DNA of 64,000 bases from Sycobia sp. Sy_11. Taxonomy: Eukaryota; Arthropoda; Insecta; Hymenoptera; Epichrysomallidae. The translations under genes were made by a program, and so were the position numbers. Shown piece after piece: positions 37,090 to 49,002 of this stretch. Under the pieces are notes generated by a model that saw only the letters and a program-made list of their open reading frames with translations, had not been told where the DNA came from and ran no database searches. Positions within the stretch are counted from its first letter, which is position 1. The number at the start of each line of letters is the position of its first letter. The stretch is from assembly GCA_018907035.1 (NCBI GenBank), contig JACCIC010000138.1:1086001-1150000 (forward strand), read 5' to 3'.

Positions 37090-38930
37090 CGGGTGTACGA
37101 GCCGAGAGACAGATCGAAAGGTCTTAATCTCGGCGCGCCCGCAAATTTCGCCTTTCCAGGCGCTGTACGTTTTCTCGCACCGGGGTCGAGAGACGCGATC
37201 TTGGACAGGTTTAGATTGGGCCCAATCCGTTCAGCTATTGATGGCCAGCGGCTGGATTCACCAAAACTTGACCGGCTGTTTTGGGCTGGAGGCGAACGAT
37301 TGCGACGGGCAGCAGAGCCACGACGCGCGAGATCAAGCGAACGAGACTGTTTATCCATCGAATTCGTGGCTTTGGAATACTCGAGGGATCGTCGCTCGGA
37401 AAATTCGTGATTCTAAAAGGTTCATTTGCATTATTGTCTCTTCCAACACTGAAAAACTCATCGCAACCAACTATTTTTCCTGATTAATTTTCCTCGTCCA
37501 AAAATCGTTCGCGGTGATCAACTTTTAACGAAGAATTACAATGAAATTAGCGCCGAAACCGTAACTTACAGTAGTGAATATTATATTTAATTGTACGTTA
37601 ATTTATTCTGGCTACAGTAGCTCAGGAAATAAAATAGAAAGGCAAAATTTGATTTTTTTTCACATCGTTTTTTTCCTATTCTTCCATGTTCGTCGGTCAA
37701 TGTGAGAGCGATATGTTCGCGCATTCTCCAAGAGGATATAGGAAAGTTGAGTCGAGGGGCGGAGAATTGCACTTAAATCCGAAGAGCAAGCGGTCGAAAA
37801 ATACATTATTATCTGTTGGATCGAAATTTTGCTGTGGCATCAAGCATAAACGTGTGTTATAAAAAGTTATATTCAACGTAAGCGAGTCGATCGCCTCCAA
37901 TTATTCGTCCCAGGATCTCGAAACTCTTACCGTCCTCTCGAATTCAATGAAATTCAATTAGATTTCAAAAGACAGTTAATTTTTTCACGGTTCTTAGGAC
38001 GATTCGACATGTCGAGGTTTCGAACGAGCTGTCGATAAGTGAAAAATTTGAGAGCGCAGTTTTTCTTATCTACCAGTCCTGGTACGCTCGATGGGAAAGA
38101 AAATATTTTCTTCTTCGGCACGATCGAAAGCGTCCTCAAATCGCTTCGTCCGACAGATCAAGCGCTTCGAATTTTACCCCTCTTTTTCTTTTGAATCGGT
38201 GAATTTGCTGCTGCGTAACGCCACCGACAACGACTCGTGAAAAAGTCAGTCGGAAAACCCAAGGGCGCTGGTCGAAAATACGAAAAATGCCGGCAAAAGT
38301 TCGATTTTCCGTCGGCCTAATTGATGGGATCGGGCCGGGAAAACAGTCGATTGAGAACAATTTGCGCGCGCGTCTTTTTCCTTGTCTAAAATGGTCTTTT
38401 CTATTGGTACGAACCTCGTATACTTAAATATCTCAATTTCAACGCGTATTAAAGAACAAAAAAAAAATGTCACCGACTACTTTACTAATTTTTACAACTT
38501 TCAGAACTTTATACTCGGAGCTCGCTGAAAAATTAAAGGAAACGATTTCAAGACGATTTCAGCTCTTGACATTCCGTGCACGCGCGCCTGCACCGCGACA
38601 CGTATACGGAGTTTCTAAAAAGAGTATATATACATATACATATATAGATATGTACCGACTACCATCCGAGCTCAAAAGTAGTCGAATAAAGTTGAGCAAA
38701 CCTCGAGAAAAAGTGTCTATTTCTATGCAGGTCGAATACTCAGTTGGACGAGGGGTGCGGGCGAGGGTGGAGGGGACGGTGCGGGTGTGGGGCGGTTGAA
38801 ACTCCCCGCTAATAAAGTTAGAAACGCGTAAAAGCGAGGCGGCGCTTCGCCCGGCGGCGGCCCGAGTATAGCGCGCTGCGGAGAGTCGCGCGCTTTATAA
38901 CAAAACCTTGCGCGCAGCTTGCCTTCTGAG
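37090..38930. other. Unique DNA, CpG-rich then medium
   Basis: CGCCTTTCCAG near 37158 is acceptor-like. The minus frame near 38140-38230 (TQQQIHRFKRKRGVKFEAL) looks protein-like but lacks good splice sites. Neither is called. Confidence 0.4.
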
Positions 38931-38938
38931 CGAGCGTG

Positions 38939-39128
38939 GGAGAGGGACAGAGAGAGAGAGAGGGAGAGCGTGATAGAGTGAGTGAGAGCGAGAGAGAGAA
39001 AGAGAGAGCGAGAGGAGGGGGTGAGGGGGAGTGGAGGAGATGGAAGCGGTGAAACAACGAGGCTCGGGCTGCTGTCGGCGCGCGGATCCTCCGGCAAAAG
39101 GGAGGAGGATAAAGTTGCCGCGCGGGGT

Positions 39129-39173
<45 letters not shown>

Positions 39174-39281
39174 GCGAGAGAGAGTGAGTGAGGGAGGTAG
39201 GTGAACGCGGGGGCTGATAGAGATAGAGAACGAGAGGGAGAATGATAGAGAGAGAAGGGAAATGAGAGAGGGTGAAAGGAG
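38939..39281. repeat. GA-rich domain with a perfect (GA)n core
   Basis: Degenerate purine-rich sequence on the plus strand with a perfect GA core near 39131-39163. Translated products are RERERE or SLSLSL artefacts. Confidence 0.9.
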
Positions 39282-39473
39282 CCTGGGATTGGGAGGGGAT
39301 GGGTGGGGGATCGGTCGATAAAGTAGCGATCGCGCGCGTACGCAAGCGGCGTCAGCGGCGGGCACGGGACTCAATTACACGCTCCGCCGCTCGATTGCTA
39401 AAACCCTCTCTCCCCGCCCATCACCTCCCACCCACTCGCCGTATTTTCCGTTTCTCTCCCTCTCCTCGTCACC

Positions 39474-39511
39474 CTCTCTCTCTCTCTCTTGCTCTCTCTC
39501 TCTCTCTCACT
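39474..39511. repeat. (CT)n tract
   Basis: CT tract inverted relative to the GA domain about 200 bp upstream. Confidence 0.88.
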
Positions 39512-39997
39512 GTTCCTTCTACTCGCGCGTGCAGCCACCACCACCATCACCCCCCTCCCCTTTACTCTAACCCTCGATGCCCGCCGCGCAGAGCGATATT
39601 GTCCCTCTATCTCGCGTCCTTCGAGCGGCGGCGCGCGGCATCAGTAGGTAGTTCGGAGATGAAACGGTCTCTCTTTATCTCTCCACTTGGTTTCTCGCGC
39701 GCGCGCGCTCACCGTTGGGGGGGGGGGTGAAGCTCGCGGTGCGGGCGAGGGGGAAGGTTTTCGCCATCTCCCAACCCGGTCGACCCCTCACGGATCTTCT
39801 CCCCCCCCCATCCCCGTTGCTCCGCTCACCGGTTCCCGTCTCTGCTCCGGGGGCGTAGGGCGAAGGATTGCCTGGCGGGAGAGGGGGAAGGGGGTAGCGG
39901 GTGCGCGCCCGCATTCCGCGCGCACGCGCTCGCGCCGAGCGTATTTCCTCCGTCGCGCGCGCCGTGCGCGGGAAACGCGCGCACGTATATAAAATGA

Positions 39998-40023
39998 CAT
40001 ATATATATATATATATATATATA
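39998..40023. repeat. (TA)n tract
   Basis: About 12 TA units after a CpG-rich block. Confidence 0.9.
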
Positions 40024-40187
40024 CACGCGTATTAAACGCGGTGGCCGGGGGTCGCTAGAAGATTTCTCCATTTTGCATTTCGCTGTTTTACATACATTTC
40101 GCTCTTATTTTTCATCCTCCCTCGTACACCAATTTCAGAGTTCGTCGTATTTACGGGCTGGAGCGCTTCAAGAATTTCAAAATAAAG

Positions 40188-40207
40188 TATATATATATAT
40201 ATATATA
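40188..40207. repeat. Short (TA)n
   Basis: About ten TA units. Confidence 0.88.
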
Positions 40208-40678
40208 CATACAGCAATGAGGTCAACAAAATACATTAGAATGCCCGTATTGATTATACCAATGGAAAAGGACGAATTTCAAATATTACAACTGTAACGG
40301 ACTGTTTCTTAATACGCGCCGAATACAAATTTATTGTTTAATAAAATTATATCGTTATTTCTACAGATTTATACAAGTTAATTTTTTGATTTTATAGAAG
40401 TTAATTTTCATACAAGTTAATTATATGCGCCTCCTCAATAAGATATAAATATTATATTCGCGTATTATCATACAAAGGATAGGTTTTTATGTTTCGTTTA
40501 TATTTCCGTTGTTATGTTTGGTTTATATTGTGTTCTGATTACGTTAAATTCATAAAGCTTTATGTATCAAATAACCAACCTGTAGAGAAAAATTGTAAGG
40601 CGAAAATGCATGAATATTTCGATTGCATATATGGGAAAAAAGAAAAAAAGGGTAGCTCTGCCTCTCGCCATTACCAAC

Positions 40679-41429
40679 TCGCGTGTACGGAGGCCTACGT
40701 ACTCGTGTAGCCAAATGTATTGATGGCACAATGTACTCTCTAGGAAGTCTAACTTCCGCGTTTGAGTCGTAAGGCGTGTGCGGGGATCCCCCGAGAATGC
40801 TTGGCAGTGAGTAGTAACATGCGCGGGAGGTTGAGAGAGCCACGAGAAAAAACCGGGGGGGAACTAGATAAATTTGACGCAGAACCGCATGTTTCCCGCC
40901 TTGCCTTTTCGCCACTGCGAAAAATCAAAAGAGAACGTTGTCCGCGAAAGAGAGCGCGCGCTATTCGCCATTGTGCGGAATAGGGAAACTTCCCGCCTCG
41001 TCTTCGTCAAAGTAGAACTGCAGAGCTCGATAGTGCGCGCGACAATGGCCGCAGGTGATAGGGCCAAAACCTGGCCGCTCTGTTGGGGCGGGGGAATAGA
41101 GCGCGGTTTCGATAATGCGCGCGTCAATGGCCACATACGATAGGGCCGAAGCTTTACCGCGCTGCAGCGACGTGCAAGAAGAGCGCGATCGCAAAATGCG
41201 CGCGCCAATGTTTTTCTGTGATTCGACCGAAAATTGCACCGCTCTCCCCACTCTGTAGCGACAGGGGGAGAGAGTGCTGACTTTAAAAGGCCGAGCGGCG
41301 AGTGGCGACCGGGAGTTTTTCTGTTACTGTTGTGAGGCACTGTACGTGTAATAAAATTAACAAAAATAAAATATAATTAAATCATTTTTTCGAGAACCTA
41401 ATCCTCTTCCCAATATTTCCACCACAACA
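40679..41429 (+). mobile_element. Possible solo LTR-like segment
   Basis: A GC-rich, non-microsatellite block sits abruptly between AT-rich flanks. It has tandem repeats in its middle (a common feature of LTR U3 regions), then TGGCGACCGGGAGTTTTTC, then AATAAA at 41350-41355, then an AC-rich tail ending ACCACAACA. The hexamer ACCAAC occurs at 40673-40678 and again at 41430-41435, which could be a target-site duplication or chance. The block does not begin with TG at that boundary, no internal retroelement coding sequence adjoins it, and no second copy lies in the window. An alternative is a GC-rich promoter. Confidence 0.27.
40952..41262. repeat. Four diverged tandem copies, period about 71-82 bp
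   Basis: Units start at 40952, 41023, 41099 and 41181, each with GAGCGCG or GAGCTCG. The last three carry a GCGCGC run and CAATGG or CAATG at 41043, 41125 and 41206 (spacing 82 and 81). AATAGGG or GATAGGGCC follows in the first three. The copies are clearly diverged, so the array is old or under selection for the motifs rather than a fresh microsatellite. Confidence 0.6.
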
Positions 41430-42600
41430 ACCAACGGAAATTTGAACATTACCAATTATGCATCGACAACTAACGCAATTCTTTTTATTTTCGGAAAAGG
41501 GTAGTACAATTCATAATTACATGGAAAACGAAAGGAATTCAGTCGAGTAACTTTTCGGCGATGATCGCGAATTTGGTTGCGTTAATTTCCGTCGGGAAAT
41601 AAATTGTGCTAGTTTGGATTCGGGCTTTGAAATGCCTCTTGGTATCGTGTCAGGAAAATTGCGGAAGTTTTATACATTAGATAGTTTATTTCTAGTAGCT
41701 TTAAAAAAATTTTTTTTGACTGAAATATAGAGCAGTGGTATAATTCTGCAGGATAAATGTTTATATTTATTAAAATATTAGAGGAGAAGTTTTAGTAGTT
41801 ATTATTCCTTATATATACACTTTTTAATACATTAATTCAAAGTTCCATTTATACTTCCTGATATTCTATGATCAATTATGTATATATGAATATATGTCCA
41901 ATAAAATGTGGATTTAAAAAATATATAAGATCACCCAATGAATTCATAGTCGATTCAGAATCTTCAAATGATTATCCAAACTTTGTATTTTATATTATAG
42001 AAGATTATAGCACAATTCATTTAGTTTAAAAATAAAACAACACTGTTCTTACATGAAAATGTAACATCGTTTCATTCTCATGATGAAAAGTAGGACAAAT
42101 CCACTGGCCTTATCAGTTTCTGTGTGGAAAACTAACATATATCAGTTAGTCTATTTGAGCATAATTAAGCTCTTACTAGTAAATTATGTTTCAGTTTTTT
42201 AAGATTCATATTTTACGTGTTAATTTATGTACGTCTGGATTCATTTTTGATGTAAAAATTACAAATTGTGCTAGTCTTCTGTGGTAAAATAGTGTGTGTG
42301 TGTGTGTGTGTGTGTGTACTAGTATCCTATACAAAATTAAAAAGTGCGCTAGGCAACGAAAAAAAATAATACGAAATACATAATTTTTCATTTGAAATAT
42401 GTAAAATCTTATTGGAGCGTCTACATGAGGTTAGAAAAGAATAGGTTTTATTACAGACCATTAATTTTGCGCATTTCATTAAAAAAAATTTCACAATCAT
42501 CCGATGATACTTAATATGATTTGTCGTTGTAAAATTGTAAAATTGTAAAATTTCGAGTATAAAATTGGAAAATCTTATGAATTCCAAAAGCAGATCATAC
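41430..42600. other. AT-rich unique DNA
   Basis: A TG tract lies at 42292-42317 and three TGTAAAAT-like units at about 42530-42556. No exon support. Confidence 0.45.
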
Positions 42601-43079
42601 TTTGATTTCTTACATTTTTTATTTTGTTTTTTTCCTCTCCCTCTTTTTTTTAACGCTGAAAACCACGACAAAGAGGTGGGGAGGGGGGGAAGAGCAAATT
42701 TAACGGGGGAAATTGAGCGATCGAACGACGAAGGAACGCCCGCCGCGACAGCCCGAAGACGCAACGAGCGTCGGGGCGTTCCCCCGTCAGTTGTCGCGCG
42801 TCGCTGACTCCTCCCCCCCCCCGCGGGAGTTCGCGTTAAACGCGCCAGAGGCAGGAGAACGAAGCTTTGTCGCGAGTCTCGCTGCGGCCACGCGACTTTC
42901 GGATGATATTTTGAAATACTCCGGGAATACTTGATTGCATTGAGTCTCGTGCAAAGCAATTTGCCGAGAACTGTTCCTTCGTGTCCAATAATGTGATTTG
43001 TAACGACGAACGGTGAAGCGATTTAATTGAAAAAAAAGTGAAAAAAAAAAAACTAGCAGACATTTCTGCCCCATTAAAA

Positions 43080-43850
43080 AGTTAGTAGATTAAGCACCCT
43101 ATGGGTAAATTCGAAGCAGGTGCGAATGGGATATTTAGACGTAAATTTATGTAGTAATTAAACATTATTTGGGAGAACTTTTACAAGAAAGTTTAGCTTT
43201 CTACTTAAATTTTATTTTTTCTTACTTTTATTGGATTTAAAACCAATGAAATTTACTTATAATTTAATATTATGAAAGGTATTTCATAAGAGTACGCTTT
43301 TCTGCATGTTTATATTAAGGTACTATTTTGAGATGAACAGAAAGCTTCTTCCTGCATTAGTCGACAAATCCTTAAGTTTCACGTAATTTTACATATTTAC
43401 AGGTGCATTTTCAACCATTAGGAGGATCTGCATCATTAATGTTTAAAGTAAAAAAATTGACCAAACAATGACACACCACGTAAATTTCAATCTAAATCAA
43501 TTTGAACGAAATGCATAAAATGTCAACTATATGAACAAGATATGTGAATCAGAAGAACACAATTTCATGTGAATATTCGAAATTTATTTCACAGTTATAA
43601 GTAGAAAAGGTCAGTTGCTGCAAGACATAGTTGATGCGGTATTTACTTATTCAAAAATTATAGATATTACTGTGCCTGGAACATGTGTAACAGAATTTTT
43701 AATTTTTATCCAAACGTGTATTATGCGATCTACTATATTCGATTAATATGCATTCCTCTAAAGGATTTTATAACATTCATATGTGAAATACGTGAAATGT
43801 CAAGGATTAAATAATACTTTCATACCGTCTCTTTCACTGTCTCTTTAAAT
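43080..43850. other. AT-rich unique DNA
   Basis: No microsatellite, no exon support. Confidence 0.45.
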
Positions 43851-45350
43851 CAATTCACTCTCATAGCGTTCCTCAGGATGATTCCGAATGACGAAACTTC
43901 GCGCGATTTAGTGGTCGTGAGAGGCCAGTCGACGTGAAAAAAAAACTCTTCGGAGGTTAGCGGAAAATTGAAATGCCATCGTAATTCGACGCCTGAAAGG
44001 CCGAGAATCGCACGAATTGCCAGCGAGGGAGCCGAATTGAAATTGGGCCAAAACGAGCATCGCACAGTGGAATTGATCCAATTTTGCCAAAATTTTTCAC
44101 GATCTTCGGAGATTGCATCTACGTCATTTCATCCACCGTCCAACTTTCAAGCAGTCCTCGTGCATAGCGACGAGCATATCGCGCGTACCGATTATCTGGC
44201 TCGAAAAATGTCCATTCGATTTTTCATAGCCCGGGCGATTTAAATCGAGTCGGCTGAACGACCGATTACGGATACGCCGTGAAATCTCTCGCGCAACGTC
44301 CATCCCAGTTTTATAAACGACAAGCTTGGTCGAATCGCGCGCGCGCGCGCGCGCGCGGGGGCATCCTTCGTCGATCTCTCGGTGCCGACGCATTATTTAT
44401 GTATGCAAATTAAAGATAGATTCCTCATTTGTCGCCCCCACCCCTTCATTTGGCGTAGTATATCCTTAACCTCTTTCTCCCTCCCTCCTCCCCCCCCCCC
44501 AATCCCACCAATCTCGGCGCAATCGGCGTCGTCTCAATTAATAATACCCCGGCGCGGCGAGAGGGACGGCGTCGCAAAAGAGGGTATTAATTTTCTCCCG
44601 ATATCCCGCCCCTCCCCCCGCCGCCGAAGCGAACGGCGAACGAGAGGAAAATCCGTTCGATTATTCAGGCATGTATGAGAAAGCTCGAGTCGGACGCGCG
44701 GATGGGGAATACGCGCCTCTCGATTACAGTCGCCGGGGTAAAATCAATTATGCGCAATAACTCGCGAGATAGCGATGGGGGTGGGGGGGAGGGGAGTGGT
44801 GAGGGAGGAGGAGTGCGGGAGCTTTTGCGAGATCGCAGTTGGCTTATATACCTTACGAGCTCATCGGCGCGGTAGCGGTTGCAGGGTAGGGGGGGGGTGG
44901 GGAGCGACTTCCGCTCCTCGCGCTCATTCGGACCCGCGTCGAAGCGACTCCTCTATAATTTAAACGGCGTCTTCTTTTCGCTTCCTGTACGCTGACGCGC
45001 GCCGGATATCGGAGTCGATTCCGCGGTCTTACTCGACGGCTCGCGCACGGATTTTATCCGATATTTCCATTCGGTATCGTATGAGCCGCGCTCCTCGAAG
45101 CCGTCCGAATTTATCCGGGCGAACGTTGGGCAAAGGGGGCGCGTCTTAATCGTCCCCGTCATTCCATATACGTCAAATATCGTTCGACAGGAAGGTGAAA
45201 TTGATCGCCTCTTTTCTCTCTTCGTTCGATTCGATTTTCCCGTGGCTTCGCTCCTTCACGCGGCAAATGCGTTTATTGCATTTGAAATGTTAATTTTTCG
45301 TACGTACGGGCCGAGACTGTAACTTATTTTATTCGGACGCGTCCGATTGT
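43850..45350. other. Medium- to CpG-rich DNA
   Basis: A CG run lies at 44338-44357. Overlapping frames on both strands give no preference for coding. Confidence 0.4.
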
Positions 45351-46100
45351 ATTAAAGTTCTTCAATTAGTATCCATCAATCCTATGGAAATTCAAAGTTA
45401 CTAAGTATAGGAGAAATTTTATTTACCTTATTAATTAAATAGCAGGATTGTCCTGGTCTCGTTCTCGATGATTTCTTTTTGCTGGATTCTTTTTTTACAA
45501 GATCAAAACAAATTAGAACACGATCTAAAATAAAGTACTGAAAAAACTTTAGTTAGGAAATCATTCGGAAAATTAATTAGGAAAATTTAATTAGGAAATC
45601 AAATTCAAACGACTGAGTTCTATTCCTAGGCATACAAGAGTCTAATGCCAAACTACTCAAACTTATTTATTCTATTTTAGTTGTGCCCACACTGTCTATG
45701 ATTATATATATTATTGTTGAATATAAAAAATTTCGAAATAACTGAAGAACTGACTATTGTAAACAATGATCATCGTACGGTTAGATTATATCGATCTATT
45801 TATATATCTATTCTGATATTGTAGATTATTAAAATTTTACAAAAGCATCCAGTTTTTAACCTTTTCTTAATTACACCAAGATTTTCAACTAAGTTAATCT
45901 CTTTACTTACTCTAGGCATTTACATCGTTAAAGATACGCACAATTATACCGCACAATTATACTGTGAAACTATCTAAATGATTATTATTTCATACCTTAT
46001 ATATTATATCCTAGTCATTTTTTTGATAAGGTTGGAGCAGTTTATTGTAAAAAGAACATGGATATTGGAAATGAAAAAACTTGTAACTGTAGACATGAAT
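45350..46100. other. AT-rich DNA downstream of the candidate gene end
   Basis: Includes several AATTAGGAAA copies at 45555-45606. No exon support. Confidence 0.45.
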
Positions 46101-46112
46101 CATCACTCCTAG

Positions 46113-46118
46113 TTTATT
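46113..46118 (-). terminator. Poly(A) signal AATAAA for the 46.2 kb terminal exon
   Basis: The minus strand reads ATTAAATAAACTAGG here, about 107 bases after the TAA stop at 46225. Cleavage would be expected near 46090-46105. AATAAA also occurs by chance in AT-rich DNA, so it supports the exon only by position. Confidence 0.33.
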
Positions 46119-46224
46119 TAATGTATAATATTAGAAAGAAAACATTACAAAATATCTTAGAAACAACATTATTACAATATAATGCATATCTGAGTAACTG
46201 CATGAGAATAAATCAACCTCGGAA

Positions 46225-46297
46225 TTAGAGATATTTGTAGCGTGATAAAATCGCATCAAGATCCTTTTTGCACAGATTCGCGGGGCTCATGAATGAT
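46225..46297 (-). CDS. Candidate terminal coding exon (C-terminal 23 codons plus stop) of an unidentified minus-strand gene
   Basis: Read on the minus strand, a T-rich tract ends in TTTTTTTGCAG at 46308-46298, a strong 3' splice site. The exon begins with one base that completes a codon (entry phase 2). It then runs open through SFMSPANLCKKDLDAI and ends in RYKYL and a TAA at 46227-46225. The peptide is of mixed composition, unlike the microsatellite-derived frames elsewhere. A poly(A) signal lies about 110 bases further on, giving a short 3' UTR. I do not recognise the protein family and give no function. The upstream exon was not found; it should end two bases into a codon and lie at higher coordinates. 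Acceptor-like strings are common in T-rich DNA, so the call rests on acceptor, open phase and poly(A) signal together. Confidence 0.4.
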
Positions 46298-46764
46298 CTG
46301 CAAAAAAATTCATGAAAATGAAACGCATACGCATAATACACCCGCATGCACGCGCACACAGAGGCACAATCTACGTGTACGCGGGCACATTCGCCTTCCA
46401 TCCAGGATTTCGTACAATTTATAGCACGAAAGAGTAATTAAAGCGTCAGACGGAAGAGAGGATCCCGCGCCCGAATCCGAATCGGCCACGGACCCGGCCA
46501 CCCCTGTTGTCGAGCGACGACCGATTTAGGTGTGTCCTTTCGCTCCTCCTCCATTCCCCCCTTCGCCCCTCGCCCACGTTCCTCCTCCTCCTCCTCCTCC
46601 TCACCGCCCCTCAGTCCCCCCCCGCCCCCAGTTCCTCGGCCTTTCAGGCACCGGTCGTCATTCACGCCACCTCTTAAAAGTCTCGCGAGCTTTCGCGCGC
46701 TCGAGCGCGCACAAGCGACGCACGCACGCTCGCGCACGCACGGAGGCGCTTCGTGTCTCGGGAG

Positions 46765-46766
<2 letters not shown>

Positions 46767-46808
<42 letters not shown>
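46767..46808. repeat. (TA)n microsatellite
   Basis: About 20 TA units. Confidence 0.93.
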
Positions 46809-46811
<3 letters not shown>

Positions 46812-46957
46812 GAGAGCGCCACACGGCGGCTAATTGAATGCGCTACCGAGCGCGCGCGCGGTCGTGTATATTTCTCGGGGCCGGAGGGGATGACCGATGC
46901 GCGCGATACGCGGGCCTTGATTCTTGCGCTTCTCTGCTTACGCGAGAGTTCCTATGC

Positions 46958-46960
<3 letters not shown>

Positions 46961-47021
<61 letters not shown>

Positions 47022-47057
47022 TGTATGTATGTATGTATGTATGTATGTATGTATGTA
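46961..47057. repeat. (TA)n then (TATG)n
   Basis: About 33 bp of TA followed by about 16 perfect TATG units. Confidence 0.95.
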
Positions 47058-47059
47058 GA

Positions 47060-48670
47060 CGTCGAGAAGGGGGCGAAAAGATGGTAGCCGCGTGAAAGAA
47101 TCATTGGGATTGGGACGGATGTTGCGGCGAGGGAAGAGGGTGGGGGGCCAGGAGGGCAAGATTTATTCGCGATCAGAGGAAGCTCGGATAACCGTAAAGA
47201 TCTCACGGATGGTGGCGCGATCGGTGGAACAGCAGTAGTGCGCGACTTTTTTTTTTTCATTTTTTTTTGCTCAGCAGGTTAATGAGTTTGAGAAAGGTCC
47301 GTTGCCGTGAGAATTATCATAAGGAGATAACGCTGGATGCTGCTGAGTCGATACAAATTTTTCCTTTTACTTGAGAAACATTTTTTATGTTTATTAATAA
47401 TTAAATTTATTAAATTTTTATATTACAAATATTATAATTTATTATAAATAAATTTAAAGATGTAATTTAAGGGATTCCTAGATTGCTCGGAATACAGACT
47501 TACAACTGAATTAGCATGAAAAACAAATTGATTTATTTCTTTCACGTATTAGAAATAACTAATATGGTTTTTTCTTATTAAAAAAATATAAAACTCTATT
47601 GGACGTTTTTAACGACACAAAAATAAAAAAATTTCAGCACGAGAAATAGGTGAATTTTCGGGTTATAAATGTCTAGCTTATCCATTCGATGCTTTCTGAT
47701 TAAAATTATACTATTCTGTAAAAATTTCTAATACGCTAATTTTTTAATGGACAGATTCTCTCTATAAGGAGTTAGTAACTGAATTAATATGAAAGACTTA
47801 TTATGAACATATGACAACAATTAATATTAATTCGCATTTTCATAGGAAAGAAATTATTTTCACAATTTTTCATTTTTACGTAATTGAACAACTTCTACTC
47901 AAGTTTCACCATCTGAAGAGGATCTTTCACTAAAGAAGAACAAATGGTAATTAAAAGAAAAAAACATCCAATTCCACTTACAGAGTAAGATTATTTTCAA
48001 TCTAGGCAGTATAAACGATTCTTTGTTTTTCCCCAATTGTCATTACCACACTCGATCGCGCAAACAAAATTTGAGGGTACAGCATGCTGGAAAAATAATT
48101 AGCCAGGGCAAAACTCGCACGGAGCCAGAGATAAATCCAGGCAGTTCGTTAATTGACCGAAAATGTTCTTCGTACTTAAGCCAAGAATGCGAGATCCGGC
48201 GCATTCTCCTAAGGCGGAGTGGGGATCGAGGTGAAAAAGACAAAGAAAAAAGAAAGAAAAGAACGCAAAAAAAAAAAAAAAACGGATCGCCGTCGGGCGG
48301 GAGGGGAAAAGAAGCGAGAATAAAGCCCTGCGGCAGAACGCACTGCGGGTTCTCCGAGCGAGGAGTGGCGGGGCGAGCGCAGCGCCGAGACAGAGCACGG
48401 GGCCAGGGGTAGGGGTCAAATAATTAACCGCCGGTTAGTTTACCGCGGCGCCCCGCCGGCGCGTAAAATGCGCGCATAAAGATCCTCCCCCCCCCCTCCG
48501 CTCCGAGCCACCCGCCCGCCCTCGGGATCGCGCGATCGGGTCTCGGCCCAGCGACACCTCCTTATAATTATCGGTGCGACAAATGACCGAGAGAGAGAGG
48601 GGGGGGGGAGATCGAGCCGCCTGCCCGCCGTTCGTCGGATTATTTATCCCGCTGGATTATAATCCGCGCT
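47060..48670. other. AT-rich unique DNA, then CpG-rich
   Basis: T runs lie near 47248 and an A run at 48269-48282. Frames at 48023-48412 (+) and 48043-48243 (-) overlap; neither is supported. Confidence 0.4.
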
Positions 48671-48675
48671 TCCGA

Positions 48676-48817
48676 GAGAGGGAGAGAGAGAGAGAGAGAG
48701 AGAGTGCCGGCGAGCGGTTTGCCGCTCGAACCTCTCCTTCTCGGAAGGGCAACGGCTGCGGAGCAGATTATGCGGGCGAGAAAAGGGGAGATAGCGCTGC
48801 GCGCGCGCGCGCGCGTG
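48676..48817. repeat. (GA)n and (CG)n tracts
   Basis: GA at 48676-48704; CG at 48800-48817 followed by GTGTG. Confidence 0.85.
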
Positions 48818-48926
48818 TGTGCATGTGAGAATGTGGGAGCGTATACGTACGAACGGTGCGACGGCGCGGTGGGTTTCGTTTATTTATATCCTTTTCGCTC
48901 CTTCTGACACTTTTCCCCGTCCACCG

Positions 48927-48927
<1 letters not shown>

Positions 48928-48977
<50 letters not shown>

Positions 48978-49002
48978 GTCTCTCTCTCTCTTTCTCCCCC
49001 CT
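48928..49002. repeat. (CT)n tract with interruptions
   Basis: About 75 bp of CT-rich repeat. Confidence 0.92.

Noticed and set aside
38136..38240. Minus-strand TQQQIHRFKRKRGVKFEAL segment
   Set aside because: Protein-like to the eye, but the acceptor is poor and the frame lacks other support.
40802..40809. TGGCAGTG matching the miR-34 seed region
   Set aside because: Only the seed matches and no hairpin surrounds it.
42327..42959. 210-codon minus-strand frame
   Set aside because: Spans a CpG-rich head and an AT-rich tail with no domain or consistent codon character; competing frames overlap it.
46530..47087. 185-codon plus-strand frame
   Set aside because: Made of CTC, TA and TATG repeats read as Pro, Ile-Tyr and Met-Tyr-Val-Cys.
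48023..48412. 129-codon plus-strand frame with lysine-rich centre
   Set aside because: The lysines come from an A run, an antisense frame is also open, and there are no good splice borders.
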